Source: Pseudomonadota bacterium
GTDB lineage: Bacteria > Pseudomonadota > Alphaproteobacteria > Rs-D84
DNA: 6,440 nt
Assembly: GCA_030531915.1 (NCBI GenBank)
Contig: JAUNMD010000058.1
Coordinates: 1-6,440 of the forward strand
Direction: 5' to 3'
In this document: one piece after another, positions 1 to 5,615 of the stretch
How the letters are laid out: every line of letters starts with the position of its first letter
Numbering within the stretch: position 1 is the stretch's first letter
Program-made: the position numbers and the translations under genes
Notes under the pieces: model-generated
The model's input: only the letters and a program-made list of their open reading frames with translations
Databases searched by the model: none
Told to the model about the DNA's origin: nothing

Positions 1-3
1 TCT

Positions 4-2085
4 ATGTCAGTCGGAAAAACCGCTCCTTTACATATGTACCGCAATATCGGCATTATGGCCCATATTGACGCGGGTACAACAACAACATCAGACCGTATTC
101 TTTTCTATACAGGCAAAACATATAAAATCGGCGAAGTTCACGATGGTGGCGCGACGATGGACTGGATGGAACAGGAACAAGAACGTGGTATTACAATTAC
201 ATCTGCGGCAACAACATGCTTTTGGCGTGATCACCGTATCAATCTGATTGATACCCCGGGACACGTGGACTTTACAATGGAAGTAGAACGTTCCCTGCGC
301 GTTTTGGACGGTGCCGTTGCGGTATTTGAATCCGTGTCCGGTGTTCAGCCCCAGACAGAAACAGTATGGCGTCAGGCAGACCGCTATAACGTTCCACGTA
401 TTTGCTTTATCAATAAAATGGATCGTATTGGTGGTAACTTCTTCCGCTGTGTTGATATGATTCGTGAACGTTTGGGTGCAAACCCATTGGTTATCAATTT
501 CCCAATCGGCGCAGAATCAGATTTCCGCGGCGTTGTTGATGTCGTTGAAATGCGCGCCATTGTTTGGGAAGATGACTTGGGCAAAGACCCTCACATCAAA
601 CCAATTCCAGAAGAATTGCGCGAAAAAGCCGAAGAATTGCACAACAAACTGATTGAAGAAGTTGTGACATTGGACGACGATATTATGGAAGCGTACATGG
701 AAGGTACGAAACCAGACATCGCCACAATCAAGAAACTGATTCGCAAGGGTACAATCGCCCAGAACTTTAACCCAGTTCTGTGTGGTACAGCATTCAAGAA
801 CAAGGGTGTTCAGCCACTGTTGGACGCGATTGTTGATTATTTGCCAAGCCCATTGGACGTTCCTGCTATCAAGGGGACAAAGATGGACAAGACGACCGTT
901 ATCGAACGTCACCCAAGTGCAAACGAACCATTCGCAGCACTGGCGTTCAAGGTTGCAAATGACCCATTCGTTGGAAACTTGATGTTCATTCGTATTTATT
1001 CTGGTAAATTGACATCGGGTTCGTACATCTATAACTCTAACCGCGACAAACGTGAACGTGTTGGTCGTATGTTGTTGATGCACTCTAACCAGCGTGAAGA
1101 AATCAAAGAAGCGTCGGCCGGTGACATTATCACATTGGTCGGTATGAAAGAAACAATCACTGGTGATACACTGTGTGACGAAGCGAATCCAATCATCTTG
1201 GAAAACATTCACGTTCCAGAACCAGTTATCAGTATTGCGGTTGAACCAAAGACCAAAGCCGACATTGAAAAGATGTCATTGGGTTTGCAGGCATTGGCCA
1301 AAGAAGACCCTTCGTTCCGCGTATCGGTTGACGAAGAATCTGGTCAGACGATTTTGGCTGGTGTTGGTGAATTGCACTTGGAAATTTTGGTTGATCGTTT
1401 GCTGCGTGAATTCAAAGTTGACGTCAACGTTGGCGAACCACGTATTGCATATCGTGAAACATTCCGCAAGCCAGTTACCGAAGAATACACCCACAAAAAA
1501 CAGTCGGGTGGTTCGGGTCAGTACGCACAGGTTAAAATCGAATTTGAACCATTGGAACCAGGCAAAGGTTACGAATTTGAAAACAAGATTGTCGGTGGTG
1601 CTATTCCAAAAGAATATATCCCCGGCGTTGAAAAGGGTTTGAAGATAGCCCAACAGACAGGTGTTCTGATTGGCTATCCGACAGTGGATTTCAAGGCAAC
1701 GTTGGTTGATGGTAAATATCACGAAGTTGACTCCAACGTATTGTGCTTTGAAATTGCGGCGCGTGCTTGCTTCCGCGAAGCCATGAAAAAAGCATCGCCA
1801 AAGTTGCTGGAACCGATTATGAAGCTTTCGGTCAACACGCCGGAAGAATACGTCGGTGACATTATCGGTGACTTGAACAGCCGCCGCGGACAAATCAATG
1901 GCATTGAAACTCAGTTTGGTAACCAGTTGATTTCTGCCTATGTTCCGTTGGCTAACCTGTTCGGATATGTCAAGACATTGCGTTCTTTGTCACAGGGGCG
2001 TGCAAATCCTTATATGGAACTGTCGCACTATGCCGAAGTACCGCAGAACGTCGCAGATGAGGTTATCAAAAAGCTGACGAAATAA
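4..2085 (+). CDS. fusA: Elongation factor G (translocation GTPase)
   Basis: EF-G is the cytosolic GTPase that moves tRNAs and mRNA through the ribosome and helps recycle ribosomes. The 693-residue product matches the usual length (about 690-705). Visible parts are the G domain (about 1-285) with the RGITI switch I segment, G3 DTPGH at 83-87 and G4 NKMD at 137-140; domain II from about 305; domain III from about 405; domain IV from about 478, with the tip histidine at 573 in YHEVDS; and domain V from about 600. The oddity is G1: residues 20-26 read HIDAGTT, where the family has HIDAGKT, so the phosphate-binding lysine is Thr25 (codon ACA, 76-78). The rest looks intact and selected. The first ATG fits the family N-terminus; its ribosome binding site lies before the window. 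tuf follows after 120 bases, as in the str operon. Identity is certain; the P-loop change could be real or a base error. Confidence 0.98.
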   Translation: MSVGKTAPLHMYRNIGIMAHIDAGTTTTSDRILFYTGKTYKIGEVHDGGATMDWMEQEQERGITITSAATTCFWRDHRINLIDTPGHVDFTMEVERSLRVLDGAVAVFESVSGVQPQTETVWRQADRYNVPRICFINKMDRIGGNFFRCVDMIRERLGANPLVINFPIGAESDFRGVVDVVEMRAIVWEDDLGKDPHIKPIPEELREKAEELHNKLIEEVVTLDDDIMEAYMEGTKPDIATIKKLIRKGTIAQNFNPVLCGTAFKNKGVQPLLDAIVDYLPSPLDVPAIKGTKMDKTTVIERHPSANEPFAALAFKVANDPFVGNLMFIRIYSGKLTSGSYIYNSNRDKRERVGRMLLMHSNQREEIKEASAGDIITLVGMKETITGDTLCDEANPIILENIHVPEPVISIAVEPKTKADIEKMSLGLQALAKEDPSFRVSVDEESGQTILAGVGELHLEILVDRLLREFKVDVNVGEPRIAYRETFRKPVTEEYTHKKQSGGSGQYAQVKIEFEPLEPGKGYEFENKIVGGAIPKEYIPGVEKGLKIAQQTGVLIGYPTVDFKATLVDGKYHEVDSNVLCFEIAARACFREAMKKASPKLLEPIMKLSVNTPEEYVGDIIGDLNSRRGQINGIETQFGNQLISAYVPLANLFGYVKTLRSLSQGRANPYMELSHYAEVPQNVADEVIKKLTK

Positions 2086-2135
2086 AAAAATAAAAAAAGA
2101 TTGTGATTTTTGATTTCTGGTTTATTATATAGGCG
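2086..2135 (+). promoter_or_regulatory. Candidate internal promoter for tuf
   Basis: Just after the fusA stop there is an A-rich tract (2086-2099) resembling an UP element. It is followed by TTGTGA at 2101-2106 (4 of 6 matches to the -35 consensus), a 16-base spacer and TATTAT at 2123-2128 (5 of 6 matches to the -10 consensus). Initiation would fall near 2135 and leave a leader of about 70 bases before tuf. An extra tuf promoter would fit the need for far more EF-Tu than EF-G. AT-rich intergenic DNA gives such matches by chance, so this is an inference from motif and position only. Confidence 0.45.
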
Positions 2136-2167
2136 TGAAATCCAATAATAACCGGAAATCAAAGTCA
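2104..2167 (+). promoter_or_regulatory. Long hairpin in the fusA-tuf gap
   Basis: An imperfect inverted repeat folds into about 23 base pairs: 2104-2106 with 2165-2167, 2108-2111 with 2161-2164, 2112-2122 with 2150-2160, and 2124-2128 with 2145-2149. T2107 and T2123 are bulged, there are two G-U pairs, and the loop is 16 bases (2129-2144). No U-tract follows on the + strand, so it is not a standard intrinsic terminator. It ends 24 bases before the tuf Shine-Dalgarno sequence. The 5' arm overlaps the candidate promoter, so only read-through mRNA from fusA would carry the complete hairpin. A role in RNA processing, mRNA protection or attenuation is possible but not shown. Confidence 0.65.
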
Positions 2168-2205
2168 GAAATCATTTAACAAGCCAAGCCTAAGGAGAAA
2201 AAACT

Positions 2206-3393
2206 ATGGCAAAAGAAAAGTACGTAAGAACCAAACCGCATGTTAATGTTGGTACTATTGGTCACGTTGACCACGGTAAAACAACATTGACTGCTGCTAT
2301 CGTTCATTACTATGGTGTCGGCGCCGATAAAGAAAAAGGCGTTGATAAAATCGATAACGCACCAGAAGAACGTGCACGTGGTATCACAATCAACACAGCT
2401 CACGTTGAATATGAAACAGAACACCGTCACTATGCACACGTTGACTGCCCAGGACACGCTGACTATGTTAAAAACATGATTACCGGCGCGGCCCAGATGG
2501 ACGGTGCAATCTTGGTTGTTGCTGCAACAGACGGCCCAATGCCTCAGACACGTGAACACATCTTGTTGGCACGTCAGGTGGGTATTCCAAAAATCGTTGT
2601 TTATTTGAACAAATGCGATTTGGCGAACGATCCTGAACTGTTGGAATTGGTTGAAATGGAAATTCGTGAATTGTTGTCTGCAAATGACTTTGATGGCGAC
2701 AAAGCACCTATTATTCGTGGTTCCGCTGTTTCCGCATTGGAAGGCAAGAACGACGGTTTGGGCAAAGAATCCATCGATGCATTGTTGAATGCATTGGATG
2801 AATATATCCCACTGCCAGAACGTCCAGTTGATAAACCATTCTTGATGCCAATCGAAGACGTATTCTCGATCACAGGTCGTGGTACAGTTGTTACAGGCCG
2901 TATCGAATCTGGTACAGTCAAAGTTGGCGACGAATGCGAAATCGTTGGTTTGCGTCCAACACAGAAAACAACAGTTACCGGCGTAGAAATGTTCCGCAAG
3001 ATGTTGGATCAAGGTGAAGCTGGTGATAACGTTGGTTTGCTGTTGCGTGGTACAAAGAAAGAAGATGTAGAACGCGGTCAGATTATCTGCAAACCAGGTT
3101 CTATTACACCACACACAGAATTTGAAGCCGAAGTTTATATCTTGACGAAAGAAGAAGGTGGACGTCACACAGCGTTCTTCAGCAACTATCGTCCTCAGTT
3201 CTACTTCAGCACAACAGACGTAACTGGTACAATCACATTGCCAGCAGACAAAGAAATGGTTCTGCCAGGTGATAACGTTCGTATCTCTGTGCAACTGATT
3301 GCACCTATTGCTATGAGCGAAGGTCGTCGCTTTGCTATCCGTGAAGGCGGACGCACAGTTGGCGCCGGTGTTGTATCAAAGATCAACAAATAA
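2206..3393 (+). CDS. tuf: Elongation factor Tu
   Basis: EF-Tu is the GTPase that carries aminoacyl-tRNA to the ribosomal A site. The 395-residue product has the normal length. The G domain has GHVDHGKT at 19-26 (lysine present, unlike EF-G here), RGITI, DCPGH at 80-84 with catalytic His84, and NKCD at 135-138. Domain 2 begins near 213 and domain 3 near 305. A clear Shine-Dalgarno AAGGAG (2192-2197) sits 8 bases before the ATG. Against E. coli mature numbering, Tyr160 is Asn160 here, Arg233 is Ser235 and Arg333 is Ser335. All three are positions where E. coli mutants resist kirromycin or pulvomycin. Other resistance positions (Gln124, Arg230, Gly257, Gly275, Gly316, Gln329, Ala375) keep the sensitive residue. 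Leu codons are 22 TTG and 5 CTG with no others, the bias of a highly expressed gene. Only one tuf copy is in the window. Confidence 0.99.
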   Translation: MAKEKYVRTKPHVNVGTIGHVDHGKTTLTAAIVHYYGVGADKEKGVDKIDNAPEERARGITINTAHVEYETEHRHYAHVDCPGHADYVKNMITGAAQMDGAILVVAATDGPMPQTREHILLARQVGIPKIVVYLNKCDLANDPELLELVEMEIRELLSANDFDGDKAPIIRGSAVSALEGKNDGLGKESIDALLNALDEYIPLPERPVDKPFLMPIEDVFSITGRGTVVTGRIESGTVKVGDECEIVGLRPTQKTTVTGVEMFRKMLDQGEAGDNVGLLLRGTKKEDVERGQIICKPGSITPHTEFEAEVYILTKEEGGRHTAFFSNYRPQFYFSTTDVTGTITLPADKEMVLPGDNVRISVQLIAPIAMSEGRRFAIREGGRTVGAGVVSKINK

Positions 3394-3402
3394 CAACATA
3401 AA

Positions 3403-3448
3403 CGGGTCGGTGTAACTGGATATACAAACGCCAGTGATTACCGGCCCG
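3403..3448 (+). promoter_or_regulatory. Hairpin in the tuf-rpsJ gap
   Basis: Bases 3403-3411 pair with 3440-3448 (9 bp, GC-rich, one G-U). After a small internal loop, 3415-3419 pair with 3431-3435 (5 bp), closing an 11-base loop. The sequence after the stem is A-rich, with no U-tract, so it is a poor intrinsic terminator on this strand. It ends 9 bases before the rpsJ Shine-Dalgarno sequence. This is where a separate S10-operon leader would begin, so a translational or processing role for the ribosomal-protein half of the cluster is plausible but unproven. It does not resemble the E. coli S10 leader to my eye. Confidence 0.6.
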
Positions 3449-3457
3449 AACAAACAT

Positions 3458-3463
3458 AAGGAA
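3458..3463 (+). promoter_or_regulatory. Ribosome binding site that sets the rpsJ start
   Basis: AAGGAA here lies about 9 bases before the ATG at 3473. It favours that ATG over the in-frame ATG at 3434, which sits inside the hairpin and would add 13 residues (MITGPNKHKENEQ) that S10 proteins lack. Confidence 0.75.
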
Positions 3464-3472
3464 AACGAACAA

Positions 3473-3784
3473 ATGGTACCTGCATCTAAAATTCGAATCA
3501 AATTGACAGCGTTTGATCATCGCGTATTGATGGACTCTGTTGATGAAATCGTAAAAACGGCAAAGCGCACAGGCGCAGACGTCGTTGGGCCAGTTCGCTT
3601 GCCAACATTGATTCAGAAATTTACAGTCAACCGTTCCCCACACGTCGATAAAAAATCGCGTGAACAATTCGAAATCCGCAATCACAAAGCGGTCGTCGAT
3701 ATTGTCAACCCAACCCCTCAGACAGTTGATGCCCTGATGAAGTTGGATTTGGCGTCTGGTGTTGATGTAAAAATTAAATTGTAA
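3473..3784 (+). CDS. rpsJ: 30S ribosomal protein S10 (NusE)
   Basis: S10 sits in the 30S head and also acts as NusE, pairing with NusB in transcription antitermination. From the ATG at 3473 the product is 103 residues, exactly the E. coli length. It has the family's FDHR (14-17), ETAKRTGA-like segment (28-35), the FTVNRSPHVDKKSREQFEIR block (50-69) and the C-terminal TVDALMKLDLASGVDVKI. The loop around 36-49 departs from the usual form: the family has RGPIPLPTR and this protein has VGPVRLPTL, with Val38, Arg42 and Leu46 replacing Arg, Pro and Arg. It lies 79 bases after tuf, the fused str-S10 order seen in many Alphaproteobacteria. The start choice rests on length and on the Shine-Dalgarno site. 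Confidence 0.97.
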   Translation: MVPASKIRIKLTAFDHRVLMDSVDEIVKTAKRTGADVVGPVRLPTLIQKFTVNRSPHVDKKSREQFEIRNHKAVVDIVNPTPQTVDALMKLDLASGVDVKIKL

Positions 3785-3809
3785 AAATTGAGTAAGTAAA
3801 ATTGTTAGC

Positions 3810-3846
3810 GTCGAGTGTTTTGGATTCTGAACAAAAACGCTTCGAC
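3810..3846 (+). promoter_or_regulatory. Hairpin in the rpsJ-rplC gap
   Basis: Bases 3810-3821 pair with 3834-3846 to give 12 bp, with one T bulged on the 3' arm and one G-U pair, around a 12-base loop (3822-3833). No U-tract follows on the + strand. It ends 14 bases before the AAAGG ribosome binding site of rplC (3861-3865). In E. coli rpsJ and rplC are much closer, so this spacer is long for an S10 cluster. Function unknown; processing or translational control are candidates. Confidence 0.55.
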
Positions 3847-3872
3847 CTACTGGCAAAATAAAAGGCAAAAAA

Positions 3873-4595
3873 ATGAAACGTAGCGGATTAATAACAACAA
3901 AAATAGGAATGACGCGTCTGTATGATGATGCCGGCGCAGCGCACCCAGTAACAGTTCTGTCTGTGGGCGATTGTGCTGTCATTGGAAATCGCACGCAGGA
4001 CAAGAACGGCTATGTCGCGAATATCTTGGGTATGCGTGAAGCCAAGGCAAAACATGTTGCAAAGCCACAGGCGGTTGCAGCGGAAAAAGCAGGGGTAAAG
4101 CCGTATCGCAAAGTGGTGGAATTCCGCGTATCGGACGAATGTGTTATCCCAGCAGGGACACAGTTGTCTGCGTCTCATTTTGTTGCCGGTCAATTCGTTG
4201 ATGTCCAAGCGACAAGCAAGGGTAAGGGCTATCAAGGTGCGATGAAACGTCACAACTTTGGTGGTAAGGAAGCGACACACGGTGTTTTGAAAGCACATCG
4301 TTCATTGGGTGGTACTGGTATGCGTGAATGGCCAGGCCGCGTTCTGAAAGGCAAAAAGATGGCCGGTCAGATGGGCAATGAAACGGTTACTGTTCAGAAC
4401 TTGAAGGTCTTTGGGACAGACGCAGCCGAAAACTTGATTTTCGTCGAAGGCGCAGTTCCAGGCGCAAACGGTACATTCGTTTTGGTTACCGATGCGGTTA
4501 AAAAAGAAAACAAAGATTTGCCAGTTCCAACTGCACAGACAAGCGCACCAGCAGCAGAAGTTGCCGCCGATGCAGGTGAATTAAAATGCAAATAG
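3873..4595 (+). CDS. rplC: 50S ribosomal protein L3
   Basis: L3 is an early 50S assembly protein whose long loop reaches towards the peptidyl transferase centre. The N-terminus (RSGLITTKIGMTRLYDD) and the core motifs GKGYQGAMKRHNFGG, ATHGVLKAHRS and KGKKMAGQMG are clear. At 240 residues it is about 30 longer than E. coli L3 (209), because of an Ala/Pro/Lys/Glu-rich tail after VLVTDAVKK; tails of this kind occur in other alphaproteobacterial L3 proteins. The loop segment GQNQTPG of E. coli reads GMREWPG here, so Gln150, the residue methylated by PrmB, is Glu152 (codon 4326-4328). AAAGG (3861-3865) precedes the ATG by 7 bases. The 3' end overlaps rplD by 10 bases. Identity is certain; the tail is inferred to be disordered from composition. 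Confidence 0.98.
   Translation: MKRSGLITTKIGMTRLYDDAGAAHPVTVLSVGDCAVIGNRTQDKNGYVANILGMREAKAKHVAKPQAVAAEKAGVKPYRKVVEFRVSDECVIPAGTQLSASHFVAGQFVDVQATSKGKGYQGAMKRHNFGGKEATHGVLKAHRSLGGTGMREWPGRVLKGKKMAGQMGNETVTVQNLKVFGTDAAENLIFVEGAVPGANGTFVLVTDAVKKENKDLPVPTAQTSAPAAEVAADAGELKCK
4574..4595 (+). promoter_or_regulatory. rplD ribosome binding site inside rplC, with stop/start overlap
   Basis: AGGTGA (4574-4579) lies within the last codons of rplC, 6 bases before the rplD ATG at 4586. The rplC stop TAG is at 4593-4595, so the genes overlap by 10 bases in different frames. This layout suggests translational coupling that keeps L3 and L4 synthesis in step. Confidence 0.7.
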
Positions 4596-5206
4596 AAGTT
4601 ATAAATTTTGATGGCAAAGCAGTTGGCAATGTTGAATTGGCCGACAGCATCTTTGGTTTGGACCCACGCGCAGACATCTTGCACAGAGTTGTTACTTGGC
4701 AGCGTGCAAATTCCCGTGCCGGCACACATGCAGTGAAAACTGTATCTGATGTCGAAGGCAGCGGTAAAAAAGCGTTCAAACAAAAGAAAACAGGTAACGC
4801 ACGTCAGGGTGAAAAATACAATGTTCACATGCGTGGCGGTGGTGTTGTTCATGGCCCAGTCGTCCGTGATCACTCTATCGATTTGCCAAAGAAAATCCGT
4901 GCTTTGGGCTTGAAGATGGCTTTGTCGTCCAAGGTCAAAGATGGTGCTTTGGTTGTTATCGATTCTGAAAAATTGGCAAATGCAAAAACAGGTGCATTCG
5001 CAAAACAGTTGAAAAAACTGGGTTGGGATTCTGCATTGTTTGTTGGCGCAGATGCATTGGACGAAAACTTCAAGAAATCTGCGGCGAACATCGCGAAAAT
5101 CGATGCATTGCCAACGATTGGTTTGAATGTTTTGGACATCTTGAACCACGATAAATTGGTTTTGACAGCTGACGCAGTCAAAGCGGTAGAAGCAAGATTG
5201 GCATAA
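4586..5206 (+). CDS. rplD: 50S ribosomal protein L4
   Basis: L4 binds 23S rRNA early in 50S assembly, and its extended loop lines the exit tunnel constriction. In E. coli it also represses the S10 operon. The 206 residues match alphaproteobacterial L4 length. Visible features are FGLDPRADILHRVVTWQ (23-39), AGTHAVKT (45-52), the tunnel loop (about 60-85), GPVVRDHSIDLPKKIRALGLKMAL-type helix, and the C-terminal VLDILNHDKLVLTADAVKAVEARL. The loop motif normally read as QKGTGRAR is QKKTGNAR here (66-73): Lys67 matches E. coli Lys63, Gly64 has become Lys68 and Arg67 has become Asn71. The start is fixed by AGGTGA within rplC. Whether L4 feedback control exists in this fused cluster cannot be seen. 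Confidence 0.98.
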   Translation: MQIEVINFDGKAVGNVELADSIFGLDPRADILHRVVTWQRANSRAGTHAVKTVSDVEGSGKKAFKQKKTGNARQGEKYNVHMRGGGVVHGPVVRDHSIDLPKKIRALGLKMALSSKVKDGALVVIDSEKLANAKTGAFAKQLKKLGWDSALFVGADALDENFKKSAANIAKIDALPTIGLNVLDILNHDKLVLTADAVKAVEARLA

Positions 5207-5226
5207 TTTAATAAAAGGTCAATGAA

Positions 5227-5553
5227 ATGGCAGAAAATAAAGCAGAAAAGAAAATCGTTGCGACCGCCGGTATTTATGATATACTGCGTCGTCCGATAAT
5301 CTCGGAAAAGACAGCGAAACTGTCCGAGAGCAATGGTATTGCGTTCGAAATTGCTGCAAATGCAACCAAAGAAGATGTTGCACGCGCAGTTCAGGCGATT
5401 TACAATGTTAAACCAACCAAGGTAAACATTGTTGTTGCCAAGGGCAAGGTTAAATCCTTCCGTGGTCGCGCCAGCGGCACACAACGCACTGTAAAGAAAG
5501 CATATGTGTCTTTGCCAGCCGATGCAAAGTTGGATTTGGCGGCAAACGCATAA
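5227..5553 (+). CDS. rplW: 50S ribosomal protein L23
   Basis: L23 sits at the polypeptide exit and is the docking site for trigger factor and the signal recognition particle. The 108-residue product shows YDILRRPIISEKTAKL (17-32), in which Glu27 of the SEK motif corresponds to the trigger-factor-binding Glu18 of E. coli, then the KEDVARAVQAIYNVKPTKVN segment, KGKVKSFRGR and VKKAYVSLPAD. The lysine/glutamate-rich N-terminal ten residues are a short extension relative to E. coli. It starts 20 bases after rplD. AAGG (5215-5218) lies 8 bases before the ATG at 5227 and favours it over an out-of-frame ATG at 5222. No odd residues stand out. Confidence 0.97.
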   Translation: MAENKAEKKIVATAGIYDILRRPIISEKTAKLSESNGIAFEIAANATKEDVARAVQAIYNVKPTKVNIVVAKGKVKSFRGRASGTQRTVKKAYVSLPADAKLDLAANA

Positions 5554-5569
5554 GTAACAAAGAAAAATC

Positions 5570-5615
5570 GTCAGGGCAGATAATCTGAGAGTAATTCAGA
5601 CGTTATTGCCCTGAC
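5570..5615 (+). promoter_or_regulatory. Hairpin in the rplW-rplB gap
   Basis: Bases 5570-5578 (GTCAGGGCA) pair perfectly with 5607-5615 (TGCCCTGAC). The stem continues with 5580-5583 to 5603-5606 and 5584-5588 to 5596-5600, giving 18 bp with small bulges (G5579; 5601-5602) and a 7-base loop. The bases after it are A-rich, not U-rich, so termination is unlikely. It ends only 7 bases before the rplB Shine-Dalgarno region (AAGG, 5623-5626), close enough to affect ribosome access. In E. coli rplW and rplB are closely spaced, so an 83-base structured spacer is unusual. Confidence 0.65.

Noticed and set aside
2083..2167. Intrinsic terminator after fusA
   Set aside because: On the + strand no U-tract follows the hairpin. 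Read in the minus direction, T-runs do follow it, but no minus-strand gene reads into it.
2176..3294. Long open frame on the minus strand opposite tuf (372 codons)
   Set aside because: It lies wholly opposite a conserved, strongly codon-biased gene, its Cys/Phe/Asn-rich translation resembles no protein I know, and it is best explained as a shadow of tuf codon use.
2206..3393. tuf acquired by horizontal transfer as a drug-resistant copy
   Set aside because: Its codon use matches its neighbours and it sits at the standard operon position, with no mobile element or break in composition.
3434..3472. Longer S10 starting at the ATG at 3434
   Set aside because: It would add 13 residues not found in S10 and begins inside the hairpin. 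The ATG at 3473 has a ribosome binding site and gives the exact family length.
3786..3830. Promoter for rplC in the rpsJ-rplC gap
   Set aside because: TTGAGT and TTGTTA resemble -35 boxes, but I found no acceptable -10 box at the right distance from either.
4394..5149. Long minus-strand frame across the rplC-rplD junction (251 codons)
   Set aside because: Same reason: an antisense shadow of two ribosomal protein genes, with no recognisable domain.
5222..5226. Alternative rplW start at the ATG at 5222
   Set aside because: It is out of frame with the L23 coding sequence and closer than usual to the ribosome binding site.
5555..5615. Intrinsic terminator after rplW
   Set aside because: The stem is strong but the + strand continues A-rich into the rplB ribosome binding site. 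A T-rich tail exists only for antisense reading.
2104..5615. A dispersed palindromic repeat family in the gaps
   Set aside because: The four hairpins share position but no clear sequence in arms or loops.
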